The notes: generated by a model not told the origin, from the letters alone. Positions 33,995 through 43,089 are shown, numbered from the stretch's first letter. The stretch is DNA of 64,000 nt from JAGORL01 sp964372415 (GCA_964372415.1 CAYJQH010000002.1:1-64000), one strand, 5' to 3'. Numbers and translations: made by a program.

Positions 33995-36526
33995 TTACTT
34001 TTTGGCACGTCCCACATAGGAACGCAAATATTTACCAGTGTGACTTAATGGTTTACGCGCAATATCTTCTGGGGTACCCGCAGCGACCACAGTGCCACCT
34101 TTGTCGCCTCCTTCGGGGCCCATATCTATAACCCAGTCAGCAGTTTTGATGACGTCCAGGTTGTGCTCAATCACCACCATCGTGTTTCCTTTGTCCACCA
34201 ATCGGTGAAGAACTTCAAGGAGCTGCCTGACATCGTCGAAGTGCAGACCGGTCGTCGGTTCATCGAGAAGGTAAAGCGTTTTACCTGTCTGTCGTCGTGC
34301 GAGTTCGGTGGCGAGCTTCACTCGCTGCGCCTCGCCGCCCGAGAGCGTAGTCGCCGACTGGCCAAGAGTGATGTACGACAAACCAACCTCATTTAAGGCT
34401 CTGAGCTTATTGTGAATGTCAGATATATCTTTAAAAAACTGCTCGGCGATTTCGACCGTCATGCTGAGCACATCCGAGATGTTTTTTTCTTTATAGGTGA
34501 CCTCAAGTGTTTCCCGATTAAAACGTTTCCCTTTGCACACTTCACAAACCACATACACCGTGGGCAGAAAGTGCATCTCAATCTCAATCACGCCGTGGCC
34601 TTCGCAGTGATCGCAACGACCACCCGGCACGTTAAAACTAAAACGACCCGATTTATAACCGCGGAAGCGCGCTTCCTCGGTGGCAGCAAATAATTCACGA
34701 ATTGGCCCCCAAGCACCAGTGTAGGTAGCGGGATTGGAGCGTGGCGTGCGACCGATGGCTGATTGATCAATAAGAATAGCTTTATCGATGTATTCAATGC
34801 CTAAAACTGCTTTATTTTTCCCTGGCTCGTCCCTTCCGCCATAAAGTTTCTTGGCTATCGACTTGTACATCACATCGTAGGCCAGGGTAGATTTGCCAGA
34901 ACCGGAGACACCGGTGACGCAAATAAATTTACGGAGCGGAAAGTCGACATCAACATTTTTGAGATTATTTTCGTGAGCCCCACGAACTTTAATCGCTCCG
35001 GCATCCTTAGCGCGACGCTCTCGGGGAACAGGAATAGCCTCATCACCTCGTAAATAGGCTGCGGTTCGTGATTTTTTATTCTTAAAAATATCGGGCGTGC
35101 TGCCGGAACATACCACTTCTCCGCCATGAACTCCTGCCCCGGGCCCAATTTCTACCAAGTAATCTGAACGGCGAATCGTGTCTTCATCATGTTCAACCAC
35201 AAGTACGGTGTTCCCGAGATCACGAAGATCCTCGAGCGTCTTAATCAGACGTTCGTTGTCGCGTTGATGTAAGCCAATGGTTGGCTCGTCGAGGACGTAC
35301 ATGGCGCCTACTAAGCGCGAGCCGATTTGTGAAGCGAGTCGGATACGCTGCGCTTCACCTCCGGAAAGCGTACCGGCCGTTCGATTGAGCGTCAGGTAAT
35401 GCAAACCGACATCCAACATAAAACCTAGCCGATTCGAGATTTCTTTAAAGATGCTCGTGGCAATCTCTTGTTGACGATCGGTTAGGCGTAGCTCAAGTAA
35501 AAAATTGATCGCCTCGTCGACTGACATAGCGGTCAGGTCAACAATCGATTTGCCACCTATAAATACATGCAAGGCTTCTTTGCGGAGTCGTGCTCCAAGA
35601 CAGACTCCACACAATTCATCGGAGAACAATTCACGGGTGCCAAGGCCTGAACATTCCGAACAAGCGCCGTAAGGGCTATTGAAGGAAAAAAGTCGCGGCT
35701 CGATTTCCGGAAATGAAAAACCATCAACTGGGCAACTAAATTTAGCCGACAAGTAACGTTCGGCGCCGTCGGGCATAAGCACGAGTGCCAGATCTTGGCC
35801 ACGATCGATGGCCTGCTCAAGGGCATCGGCTAGTCGCTGTCGAGATTCTTTAGTCGGCGAGGTCAACATGGCAGTCGGAATAGTATCGATGACGAGCTGA
35901 ATGTCGTGCGCTTTATAACGCGACAGCTCAATGCGCTCATTCAGACGGAACATCTTGCCATCAATCCGAACTTTGGCAAAACCGGCATTGTAAAGATCGT
36001 ACAACATTTGGTAGTATTCACCCTTTCGTCCGCGAACAATAGGCGCAAGAATCGAGATCTCGGTGGGCTTTTGGGAAACCTCGGACTTTGCTTTCAATTC
36101 TTTAATAACAATATCGACCATCTCATCGACAGTGAGTTTTTCGATCTTTCGGCCGCACTCTGGACAATGAGGTTCGCCAATACGCGCGTAGAGCACGCGT
36201 AGGTAGTCGTAAATTTCGGTAATCGTGGCGATTGTAGAACGAGGATTTCGGGAATGTGCCTTTTGATCGATAGAAATAGCTGGCGACAGACCCTCGATTT
36301 CATCAACGTCAGGCTTTTGCATATTGCCCAAAAATTGTCGGGCGTAGGCCGACAAAGACTCGACGTATCGGCGCTGACCTTCGGCAAAAATGGTATCAAA
36401 TGCCAACGAGGACTTCCCCGATCCAGAAAGCCCGGTGATACACACCAGTTTGTTGCGCGGCAATTCAAGCGAAATGTTCTTTAAGTTATGTTCGCGAGCA
36501 CCTTTGATGATGATCTTGTCTTGCAT
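33995..36526 (-). CDS. uvrA: UvrA excinuclease ATPase, shortened form
   Basis: 843 aa, about 100 shorter than usual. DNA-damage recognition ATPase of nucleotide excision repair. Walker A of the first ATPase is GLSGSGKSS (32-40) and of the second GVSGSGKST; both signatures (TLSGGEAQRIRLA, TLSGGEAQRVKLA) and both Walker B/DEPT motifs are there. Zinc-binding Cys pairs appear in CPECGRK, CSECSGLG, CGVCLGARLR and CDHCEGHG...CEVCKGKRF. The roughly 110-residue stretch that normally separates the CxxCxGLG and CxxCxGxRLR motifs is reduced to about 10 residues. It heads the uvrA-M23-uvrC block. Confidence 0.95.
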   Translation of the reverse strand: MQDKIIIKGAREHNLKNISLELPRNKLVCITGLSGSGKSSLAFDTIFAEGQRRYVESLSAYARQFLGNMQKPDVDEIEGLSPAISIDQKAHSRNPRSTIATITEIYDYLRVLYARIGEPHCPECGRKIEKLTVDEMVDIVIKELKAKSEVSQKPTEISILAPIVRGRKGEYYQMLYDLYNAGFAKVRIDGKMFRLNERIELSRYKAHDIQLVIDTIPTAMLTSPTKESRQRLADALEQAIDRGQDLALVLMPDGAERYLSAKFSCPVDGFSFPEIEPRLFSFNSPYGACSECSGLGTRELFSDELCGVCLGARLRKEALHVFIGGKSIVDLTAMSVDEAINFLLELRLTDRQQEIATSIFKEISNRLGFMLDVGLHYLTLNRTAGTLSGGEAQRIRLASQIGSRLVGAMYVLDEPTIGLHQRDNERLIKTLEDLRDLGNTVLVVEHDEDTIRRSDYLVEIGPGAGVHGGEVVCSGSTPDIFKNKKSRTAAYLRGDEAIPVPRERRAKDAGAIKVRGAHENNLKNVDVDFPLRKFICVTGVSGSGKSTLAYDVMYKSIAKKLYGGRDEPGKNKAVLGIEYIDKAILIDQSAIGRTPRSNPATYTGAWGPIRELFAATEEARFRGYKSGRFSFNVPGGRCDHCEGHGVIEIEMHFLPTVYVVCEVCKGKRFNRETLEVTYKEKNISDVLSMTVEIAEQFFKDISDIHNKLRALNEVGLSYITLGQSATTLSGGEAQRVKLATELARRQTGKTLYLLDEPTTGLHFDDVRQLLEVLHRLVDKGNTMVVIEHNLDVIKTADWVIDMGPEGGDKGGTVVAAGTPEDIARKPLSHTGKYLRSYVGRAKK

Positions 36527-36544
36527 ATATATTTTCAGTATTGT
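36516..36544 (+). promoter_or_regulatory. Candidate promoter of the GC-rich gene 36563-37003
   Basis: TTGTCT (36516-36521) and TATTGT (36539-36544) are separated by 17 bp and overlap the first codons of the divergent uvrA. A GGAGG (36552-36556) sits 6 nt before the ATG at 36563. Confidence 0.45.
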
Positions 36545-36562
36545 GCGGGTTGGAGGTATTTA

Positions 36563-37003
36563 ATGTCTTCCGAAAAACCAGAAGTGAGGCAAGCCGGTTG
36601 CGGCGGTCTGGGCTCGGCTGAAGGCGGTTTGCCGCGCGTCGATCCGAGACACGGACACGATCCGGGCGATGAGGACCCGACTGTCGATAAACCTATTTTC
36701 GAAGACCCAACGGTGCTCAATGATCTGCCACGCGACGCTTCGACCAACCGCGTCGGCCCACCGATCTATGAGCTGCCAACTGAGGCAGGACGCACCACCT
36801 GGGGCTGGGATCAACAGACTCGCTCTCCAGCCGAGATCACCGCGGCCATGTTTCTCCTCACCACGATGGGGCGTCTCCCCTATCGAGACATTCTTCTCCT
36901 TGCCGATCAGTGTGTAGGCGCGAACCTGAACAGCTTGTCGGACGAGGATCGTCAACTGTTCTTCGAGCGCCTGGCAGCGCTCAAGAGCCGCTACCAGAGT
37001 TAA
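36563..37003 (+). CDS. GC-rich small gene of unknown function
   Basis: 146 aa from the ATG at 36563, chosen because GGAGG lies at the right distance. The first 75 residues are low-complexity, rich in Gly, Pro, Asp and Arg (GCGGLGSAEGGLPRVDPRHG), and look disordered. The last 60 residues (RSPAEITAAMFLLTTMGRLPYRDILLLADQCVG...FERLAALKSRYQ) look helical. I recognise no family. It is the only plus-strand gene among the uvr genes, and its 3' end overlaps uvrB by 23 bp. Its G+C content and codon use are much higher than its neighbours, like the genes at 43268, 46624 and 48396. Confidence 0.7.
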   Translation: MSSEKPEVRQAGCGGLGSAEGGLPRVDPRHGHDPGDEDPTVDKPIFEDPTVLNDLPRDASTNRVGPPIYELPTEAGRTTWGWDQQTRSPAEITAAMFLLTTMGRLPYRDILLLADQCVGANLNSLSDEDRQLFFERLAALKSRYQS

Positions 37004-39050
37004 TCGGCAACTCCTTGCTGCGACGCCTCGCTTGTTTCTTAGCAGGCGTTTTTTGTTTACCTGAAAGTTCTTTTTCGAGCAGGGCTATCTCGTCACGCAG
37101 AATTGCCGCTGTTTCGAAAAGCAAGTTGGCGGCTGCGGCTTTCATTTCGACCTTTTTCTCATTTATTACTTCTTCTAGCTCCTTAGGACTTGCCGTGAGT
37201 TCGATCTGAAGAATTTGCTTAGTTTTATCTTCGCTCACCTCGCCGAGCATGGCTCTGATATCAGAAATCTTTTTATTAATACTCTTTGGCGTAATGCCAT
37301 GTTCTTTGTTGTACGCGAGCTGAAGTACCCGACGGCGCTTGGTTTCGTTTAGTGCTCGTTCTAGTGAACCGGTTTGATGATCCGCATAAAGCACCACGAG
37401 ACCGTTAACGTTGCGTGCGGCACGACCAATAGTTTGCACGAGCGATGTTTCGGATCGAAGAAAGCCCTCTTTATCGGCGTCTAGAATACCAATAAGCGAG
37501 ACCTCCGGCAGGTCTAATCCTTCACGAAGTAAGTTAACTCCGACCAGGACATCATATGCGCCACGTCGCAAATCAGAGAGAATCGTAATGCGTTCCAGGG
37601 TTTCGATATCAGAGTGTAAATAAGCGACTTTTATTCCCTCATCCTTCAGATACTGCGCCAAATCTTCAGCCATTTTTTTAGTCAGAGTCGTAATTAGTGC
37701 GCGTTCTCCTTGATCAACTCGCTCCCGGATTCGCTTGATGATGTCTTTTACCTGACCGGGGTGATCGCCACTAGGAATAACTGGCAGGACAAGTGTTTGT
37801 GGGTCAACCAGTCCGGTAGGGCGGACAATTTGCTCGACGACCTGTTCCGAAATCTGTCGTTCGTAGGGTCCCGGGGTGGCTGACACCATCACCATCTGAT
37901 TAACTTGGCCAATAAATTCATCAAAAGTTAGCGGTCGATTGTCTTTAGCTGAGGGCAACCGGAATCCGTGCTCAATTAGCGTTTGTTTACGGGCTTGATC
38001 ACCAGCATACATACCCCCGATTTGCGGCAAGGTGACGTGTGACTCGTCGACTATTGTCAAAAAGCCATCCGGAAAGTATGACAATAAAGTTGATGGCGGC
38101 TGACCCGGCGATCGGCCATCGAAGTGTCGCGAATAATTTTCAATGCCACTGCAGTAACCAAGATTACGAATCATTTCTATGTCGTATCTTGTGCGACGCG
38201 ATAATCGTTCGTATTCAAGAACCTTGCCCTGGGTATCAAACTCTTTTAGACGGGCTCCCAGTTCGGATTCAATATCCTTAAGAGCCCGCTCGCGTTCCCC
38301 GGGTGCGCTCATGAAGTGTTTGGCCGGAAAAAGCCAAACGTCTTCTGGTTGGTCTTTGATCTCGCGGGTTACCGGGTCGAGGCGAAAGATTTGTCGTACC
38401 TTCTCACCTTCAAGAACGATGCGATAAATCACCTCTTCATTGACCGGCATGACCTCGATAACGTCACCGCGAGCGCGGAACTGACCGCGTGTCAGATCAC
38501 TTGTTGTGCGAGTGAATTGCATCTCGACCAGTCGCCGCATGATCTCCTCGCGAGCCTGTTGCTGCTGAGCGGTCACCCGCAGCACAACCGCTTGATACTC
38601 CTCAGGCGAGCCCAAACCGTAAATGCAAGACACCGAGGCCACGATAATGACATCCTTACGAGTTAGCAGCGCTTGCGTGGCTGCGTGCCGAAGGCGATCG
38701 ATCTCGTCGTTGATCGTGGCTTCTTTTTCGATATACGTGTCAGTTCGTGGCAAGTAGGCCTCTGGCTGATAGTAGTCGTAGTACGAAACGAAGTATTCGA
38801 CGACGTTATCGGGAAAAAATTCGCGAAACTCGTTACACAGTTGAGCAGCTAGAGTTTTGTTGTGCGCTATAACGAGCGTTGGCTTTTGGATCTGCTGAAT
38901 CACGTTGGCCATCGTAAAAGTTTTGCCTGAGCCAGTTACGCCAAGCAATGTTTGGCGCGACAAACCCTCACGAAGTCCGTTCGTGAGTTGCTCGATCGCT
39001 TTAGGCTGATCACCAGCCGGCTGATACTCGGAATTTAACTTGAATTGCAT
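36981..39050 (-). CDS. uvrB: UvrB excinuclease helicase subunit
   Basis: 689 aa, full length. Damage-verifying helicase-like protein that recruits UvrC. Walker A GVTGSGKTFT (37-46), the DNA-inserting beta-hairpin YYDYYQPEAYLP, DESHVTLPQ (Walker B), SATPGPYE, LREGLDLPEVSL and TIGRAARN (motifs V and VI) are all visible. The C-terminal UVR motif (ELEEVINEKKVEMKAAAANLLFETAAILRDEI) that meets UvrC is complete. A basic tail KKQARRRSKELP follows. The gene is not coupled to uvrA-uvrC; a GC-rich gene converges on it. Confidence 0.96.
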   Translation of the reverse strand: MQFKLNSEYQPAGDQPKAIEQLTNGLREGLSRQTLLGVTGSGKTFTMANVIQQIQKPTLVIAHNKTLAAQLCNEFREFFPDNVVEYFVSYYDYYQPEAYLPRTDTYIEKEATINDEIDRLRHAATQALLTRKDVIIVASVSCIYGLGSPEEYQAVVLRVTAQQQQAREEIMRRLVEMQFTRTTSDLTRGQFRARGDVIEVMPVNEEVIYRIVLEGEKVRQIFRLDPVTREIKDQPEDVWLFPAKHFMSAPGERERALKDIESELGARLKEFDTQGKVLEYERLSRRTRYDIEMIRNLGYCSGIENYSRHFDGRSPGQPPSTLLSYFPDGFLTIVDESHVTLPQIGGMYAGDQARKQTLIEHGFRLPSAKDNRPLTFDEFIGQVNQMVMVSATPGPYERQISEQVVEQIVRPTGLVDPQTLVLPVIPSGDHPGQVKDIIKRIRERVDQGERALITTLTKKMAEDLAQYLKDEGIKVAYLHSDIETLERITILSDLRRGAYDVLVGVNLLREGLDLPEVSLIGILDADKEGFLRSETSLVQTIGRAARNVNGLVVLYADHQTGSLERALNETKRRRVLQLAYNKEHGITPKSINKKISDIRAMLGEVSEDKTKQILQIELTASPKELEEVINEKKVEMKAAAANLLFETAAILRDEIALLEKELSGKQKTPAKKQARRRSKELPINSGSGS

Positions 39051-39060
39051 AACTACAGAG

Positions 39061-39122
39061 ATGCCTCACTTTCGTTTGGCATAAAATCAGCAAATGCCCC
39101 AAGAGCGGAGGCTCTAGGGGTA
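39061..39122 (-). terminator. Two hairpins between nadM-like gene and uvrB
   Basis: TGCCCCAAGAGC...GCTCTAGGGGTA (39095-39122) is a GC-rich hairpin followed on the minus strand by TTTGCTGATTTT, a plausible terminator for the upstream block. A second small hairpin, ATGCC / GGCAT with loop TCACTTTCGTTT (39061-39082), carries the apex word of the CCCTCACTTTCGTTCGGGG repeat family. Confidence 0.5.
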
Positions 39123-39161
39123 TGTTCGTATTTTGTACGGTTACAATAACATGCCTAATTA

Positions 39162-39665
39162 TCACTGTCGAGAAGTATCCACACCTCCGCCAAGACTTTT
39201 TTTCTCAATCACGTCAAGGGTTCCAGCCGGCACCTTACTTCGCCATGCTTTATTGCCACTTGCAATCAACTGACGAATTTCCGCGCCAACAATGCCTGGC
39301 ACTGGCACCACTTTTTTCGTGGCGATATTTTTCTTTTCGAAAATTGATCGTACCGCTTCGTTGCCACTCCAAATCACCGGCTCGGTTGGGTTATTAGCAG
39401 CATCGAGCACATGGACTGCCCAATCTTCATCAGCTGGCGCGTCCTTAACAACGGCAATAGTTGCGTCCGGCAGATTGGCCGCCAACAGGGCGCCAGAAAT
39501 CATTTCGCGACGTTGTTCTAGTGTGAAAGGGTCTTCGTTACCGTTCTTGACCCCATCGCAAATAACCACGACAACGCTATCAGACAATTTTGCCATGCCT
39601 TGGACAACCATCAGGTGTCCGTTATGAAATGGCTGAAATCGACCAGGGAAAATAAGCGTGGACAT
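39162..39665 (-). CDS. NadM-type nicotinamide-nucleotide adenylyltransferase-like protein
   Basis: 167 aa. Nucleotidyl-transferase of the HIGH-motif cytidylyltransferase-like superfamily; GRFQPFHNGH at 8-17 gives the nucleotide-binding motif. PFTLEQRREMISGAL and the late VPGIVGAEIRQLIASG (ISxTxxR-like position) fit archaeal-type NadM, which makes NAD from NMN and ATP. The specificity for NMN, rather than a related nucleotide, is inferred from the GRFQPxHxGH form. It follows the DUF362 gene by 3 bp. Confidence 0.78.
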   Translation of the reverse strand: MSTLIFPGRFQPFHNGHLMVVQGMAKLSDSVVVVICDGVKNGNEDPFTLEQRREMISGALLAANLPDATIAVVKDAPADEDWAVHVLDAANNPTEPVIWSGNEAVRSIFEKKNIATKKVVPVPGIVGAEIRQLIASGNKAWRSKVPAGTLDVIEKKSLGGGVDTSRQ

Positions 39666-39668
39666 AAG

Positions 39669-40589
39669 CTAGTCTGTCATTAGTCGCTCTTTGGTCATAA
39701 CCGGGAGCGCAAATTTTCGAGTCAGCTGAGTTAAAAGAAGCGGCGGAACATCAATCTTGGACATGTCATTTGTCCCTGTGCCGCGCCCCGACAAGGCCTC
39801 AAGATAACCAATGTCATGAGGATCAAAACCCATGAGCGTGGCCGCTACGGCATCGGCGGCAACTGGATCAGTACTCGCCAACACTACTCCCATTGAGACC
39901 GGCGTGCCATCAACTGGGCCATCACCTTCCATGCCCAGGATACCATCAATAACTACCAAATCGCAGGGTAAATGTTTAAAAAGCTGAGCAATGAGCTCAT
40001 TGGCTGCTGCCAGTCCATAAGCGTTGAGCCAGGGAGCCCGAGACCAAACCCGTCCCTGAATACCTACCCGTGAGGGCACAATCATCGTTGCCTCAGACCA
40101 CGAACTGATAGCGAGTGACGCCCCATAAACATGATGGGTCTTAAGAGGCGCGACGGCAATTCGTAAATCACAATCACGCACCAATCGTGGCCGACGAACC
40201 GCGACAGTTCGACCTTCAACCAGATATGATTCCTCGTAAATATCTTCGTCGTTCAAGTCGACGAGTGAAAGATTGACGTACTGCGTGATTAAGCCTTCAT
40301 AGCCAAAATTTCTAAAACTAGCCTTAGTGCCGTAATGCGCCCCGTCGGCGATCACAATAGGAACATCGGTATATACCCGAATCTGATCCAAGACTCCCCG
40401 TACCGCGTCAACGTGGGTTGAGGCAAGTTGCAGTTCATGATGCGTTAGGTTGGGCTGAATTAGAATCTGCTTGGCGGATCTAAAACGAGCCACAGCCTCA
40501 TTGCCAAGCTCATCGATTGCCTGGCGCACAGCTTTTCGACGATGTTCGTTCTGGATCAAGGCAACCTTCTGCATAGCTGGCCTGAGCAT
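39669..40589 (-). CDS. DUF362-domain protein
   Basis: 306 aa from the ATG at 40587-40589; the ATG at 40574 (MQKVALIQN) is an equally good start. IQPNLTHHELQLASTHVDAVRGVL, IADGAHYG, LRIAVAPLKTHH and VVIDGILGMEGDGPVDGTPVSMGVVLASTDPVAADAVAA match the DUF362 family. DUF362 proteins often carry ferredoxin domains; none is present here and there are no Cys clusters. The biochemical role is unknown. The gene lies 28 bp downstream of the ABC permease. Confidence 0.82.
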   Translation of the reverse strand: MLRPAMQKVALIQNEHRRKAVRQAIDELGNEAVARFRSAKQILIQPNLTHHELQLASTHVDAVRGVLDQIRVYTDVPIVIADGAHYGTKASFRNFGYEGLITQYVNLSLVDLNDEDIYEESYLVEGRTVAVRRPRLVRDCDLRIAVAPLKTHHVYGASLAISSWSEATMIVPSRVGIQGRVWSRAPWLNAYGLAAANELIAQLFKHLPCDLVVIDGILGMEGDGPVDGTPVSMGVVLASTDPVAADAVAATLMGFDPHDIGYLEALSGRGTGTNDMSKIDVPPLLLTQLTRKFALPVMTKERLMTD

Positions 40590-40617
40590 ACACAGGCTAC
40601 CTTAGAGAGGCAATGAG

Positions 40618-41853
40618 TTATTCGTAACGCAAAGCTTCAATTGGACTTTTCCGGGAAGCGCGTAGCGCTGGGTAAAGCCCAAAAACAATACCAGTAATAG
40701 CCGCTACGACAAGCGCTGCCCCGGCGGCTGAAGAGGGAAAAATATAAGTCCACTCCATATTGATTATTGAGCTTAAAATCTTCGATGCCAAAAACGACAA
40801 TCCTGATCCGAAAATTATCCCTATTAGGCCGCCAAGAGTTGTGAGTAATAAAGCTTCAAAAAGAAACTGCAAAAGAATGTCTCTGTTTCTGGCTCCGAGT
40901 GCTTTACGCAAGCCTATCTCTTTGGTCCGTTCAGTGACAGCCACCAGCATAATATTCATAATGCCAATACCACCGACTACGAGAGAAATCGCCGCAATCG
41001 CCGAAAGAAAAACGGTCAAAATGTTGGTTACGCTAGCTACTTGTTTGGCTGCATCAGCTTGGGAAGTAACATGAAAATCGTCGTTTATAGGATCGTCAAT
41101 AGAATGTTCCCGACGGAGGGTGCTTAGAATTTCCTCCTTAGCGAGCGGTACAGCTTCTTCACTTATGGCCTGAGTAATAATCATGTTGTAGTGATCAATG
41201 TCCACCATATCCTGAGCGGTGGTGTAAGGGATGAGCACCATGAAATCGACTTCGAAGAGACCAAAAAAACCCTTCTTATCAAACGTGCCAATAACTTCAA
41301 ATTCTTCGTTCTGTATCTCAATCGTCTGCCCAACTGGATCTTGGTTCGGGAATAATTCCTGACGCACCTCAAACCCAAGTACCGCAACTTTACGCTTAGA
41401 AGAGACATCTTCCTCCCTTAGCAAGCGACCGGTGGAGAGTGAGACACCAAAAACCGAGGCAAAATTTTCCGTTGAACCGGTAGTACTCGCTTCGGCCGAA
41501 AACTTGTCAATCATCACCCGGCCAGGAACAAAAACAACAGGGGCTAAATCAACCAAATTTGGTGCGTTTGCTTTATCACTCAACACCTCAAGATCACTGT
41601 TTTTAAGAGAATTAGACAAAAGGGACACAAGATCAGAAGGCGTTTCGGGCATCGGTCCTGGCTCAATAATAATCGTGCCGAGGCCAAGCCCTTGAATTTG
41701 ACCCAAAATCAAATTCTCGGCCCCCTGCCCCACGGACTGGATGAGGGTGATTGAGGTCACGCCAATAACAATGCCAAGAATCGTGAGCGCAGAACGCGTG
41801 GCGTGGGCCCAAAGGCCCGACAAGGCGGTCTTGAAAGCGTGAGATATTTTCAT
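40618..41853 (-). CDS. MacB/FtsX-type ABC transporter permease
   Basis: 411 aa. The N-terminal helix (about 17-40, SALTILGIVIGVTSITLI) is followed by a large extracytoplasmic MacB_PCD domain (about 45-275) and three C-terminal membrane helices (about 285-310, 335-360, 375-400) containing GGIGIMNIMLVAVTERTKEIGLRKALGA, the mechanotransmission signature of the type VII ABC family. These transporters move lipoproteins, peptides or toxins out of the membrane; the substrate is unknown. The start overlaps the ATPase stop as ATGA. Confidence 0.88.
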   Translation of the reverse strand: MKISHAFKTALSGLWAHATRSALTILGIVIGVTSITLIQSVGQGAENLILGQIQGLGLGTIIIEPGPMPETPSDLVSLLSNSLKNSDLEVLSDKANAPNLVDLAPVVFVPGRVMIDKFSAEASTTGSTENFASVFGVSLSTGRLLREEDVSSKRKVAVLGFEVRQELFPNQDPVGQTIEIQNEEFEVIGTFDKKGFFGLFEVDFMVLIPYTTAQDMVDIDHYNMIITQAISEEAVPLAKEEILSTLRREHSIDDPINDDFHVTSQADAAKQVASVTNILTVFLSAIAAISLVVGGIGIMNIMLVAVTERTKEIGLRKALGARNRDILLQFLFEALLLTTLGGLIGIIFGSGLSFLASKILSSIINMEWTYIFPSSAAGAALVVAAITGIVFGLYPALRASRKSPIEALRYE

Positions 41854-42731
41854 AATGAGTCACGGCTATCGCTTGCTATTTGTCCGTCTTTAATTCGAAT
41901 CGTCCTTTTGGCCTGGCTTGCCGTCCAAGCATCGTGAGTGATAACAATAATGGTTCGACCTTTGGCGTGAAGATCATTTAAGGTTTCCATAACCGTCTGT
42001 CCAGAGACAGAGTCAAGATTTCCCGTTGGTTCATCGGCAAAAATGACCGCAGGATTATTAACTATCGACCTCGCAATCGCCACGCGTTGTTTTTCGCCTC
42101 CGGAAAGCTGGTTGGCTGTGTGGTTTAAGCGGTGCGAAAGTTGAACGGACTGAAGAGCCGTGGTGGCTAACTCGTCCCATATGCTTTTTGGCGTTTTTGA
42201 GTACATGAGAGGGAGCTTCACGTTTTCAAGCACCGTAGCACGAGGCAAAAGATTGAAGGCTTGAAAAACAAAACCTAAACTCTCGTTACGCAAACGAGCT
42301 AAGGCATTTGGAGAAAGTTGTTCGGTATTGAGACCAGAAAAAAAATATTCACCGCTACTTGGTCGGTCAAGACAGCCAAGTAATTGCAAGAGCGTAGACT
42401 TGCCAGATCCCGATGGGCCCATGATGGCAATAAATTCTCCCTTGTTTATTGAAAGATTAACGTTCCGGAGCGCGACAGTTTGAACGCCGCCTGTTTCGTA
42501 GACCTTACATAAATCGCGTGTTTCAATGAGAGCTTTTGCTGGCGTGACAGTGCTAGTTAAAGAAACTGTTTTGGCGCTCAAACGGGGCGTAAGGTTCTTG
42601 AAAGCATAACGAAGCTGACGCTTAGACCAACCTACACGTAACAACTCGTCGGAAATTTTTAACTCATCCAAACCCTGCTCTTGGGCGGCAATTATATAGG
42701 CCTTTAACTTTTCTATTTCTGCGGGTGTCAT
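41850..42731 (-). CDS. ABC transporter ATPase (MacB/LolD type) with extra N-terminal helical domain
   Basis: 293 aa. The ATPase core begins near residue 66 (IETRDLCKVYETGGVQTVALRN): Walker A is GPSGSGKST, the Q-loop is FVFQAFNLLPRATVLENVKLP, the signature is LSGGEKQRVAIARSI, Walker B is VIFADEPTGNLD and the H-loop is VITHD. The first 60 residues (IEKLKAYIIAAQEQGLDELKISDELLRVGWSKRQLRYAF) form a small helical domain of the GW type often seen attached to CPR proteins. Its role may be docking or regulation. It pairs with the permease by a 4-bp overlap. A periplasmic adaptor gene is not adjacent. Confidence 0.9.
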   Translation of the reverse strand: MTPAEIEKLKAYIIAAQEQGLDELKISDELLRVGWSKRQLRYAFKNLTPRLSAKTVSLTSTVTPAKALIETRDLCKVYETGGVQTVALRNVNLSINKGEFIAIMGPSGSGKSTLLQLLGCLDRPSSGEYFFSGLNTEQLSPNALARLRNESLGFVFQAFNLLPRATVLENVKLPLMYSKTPKSIWDELATTALQSVQLSHRLNHTANQLSGGEKQRVAIARSIVNNPAVIFADEPTGNLDSVSGQTVMETLNDLHAKGRTIIVITHDAWTASQAKRTIRIKDGQIASDSRDSL

Positions 42732-42797
42732 AAAGGTGGGAGGTTACTCTGGTCAAACCGAATTAACAATCCCCAATAAAACAAAGCGTGGTAAAAG

Positions 42798-42826
42798 TTG
42801 AAATTTTTCTCAACTTCAGCTATCAT
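42798..42826 (+). promoter_or_regulatory. Candidate promoter of the tRNA-Gln transcript
   Basis: TTGAAA (42798-42803) and TATCAT (42821-42826) are 17 bp apart. The start point would lie near 42833, so the transcript would contain hairpin element D and then tRNA-Gln. The promoter overlaps an AAGTTGA/TCAACTT inverted repeat. The tRNA-Lys unit has the same layout. Confidence 0.5.
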
Positions 42827-42844
42827 GATTACAATTTTTAACAA

Positions 42845-42966
42845 GAAAACGTATTAAGTTTCGTCAGTTACGAGGAGGAGACGAGTAAGGGCGAGGCGTA
42901 CTGATAAGTACGGTGAGTCCGACGGAGTCGACGACGAAGTAAATGGCGAAACTTGGATACGTTTTC
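42845..42966 (+). repeat. Long-hairpin element, copy D (leader of tRNA-Gln)
   Basis: Outer arms GAAAACGTAT.AAGTTTCG (42845-42863) and CGAAACTT.ATACGTTTTC (42947-42966) pair almost completely. The apex is GAGGCGTACT-GATA-AGTACGGTGAG (42893-42917). The element ends 5 nt before tRNA-Gln on the same strand. Confidence 0.85.
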
Positions 42967-42971
42967 TATAC

Positions 42972-43045
42972 TCCGGGATCGTCTAAGGGCAGGACAGCGG
43001 CCTTTGAAGCCGTGAATCTTGGTTCGAATCCAAGTCCCGGAACCA
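42972..43045 (+). tRNA. tRNA-Gln (anticodon TTG)
   Basis: Complete cloverleaf: acceptor TCCGGGA / TCCCGGA, D-arm GTCTAAGGGCAGGAC, anticodon stem GCGGC/GCCGT with loop CTTTGAA (anticodon TTG), T-arm with GGTTCGAATCC. CCA is encoded. 74 nt. Confidence 0.96.
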
Positions 43046-43080
43046 AAAAACCTCGACACAATTTCGAGGTTTTTTGTTTT
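43045..43080. terminator. Terminator after tRNA-Gln
   Basis: AAAAAACCTCG and CGAGGTTTTTT form a hairpin followed by GTTTTT directly after the CCA end. Confidence 0.88.
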
Positions 43081-43089
43081 TGAGTTTAA

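Noticed and set aside
42845..42966. Insertion-sequence remnant or MITE with terminal inverted repeats
   Set aside because: The outer arms differ between copies while still pairing, no target-site duplication is obvious and no transposase gene is nearby; conserved structure explains the pattern better.
42868..43059. Small protein gene overlapping tRNA-Gln on the minus strand
   Set aside because: The frame runs through the hairpin element and the tRNA and is an antisense artefact.
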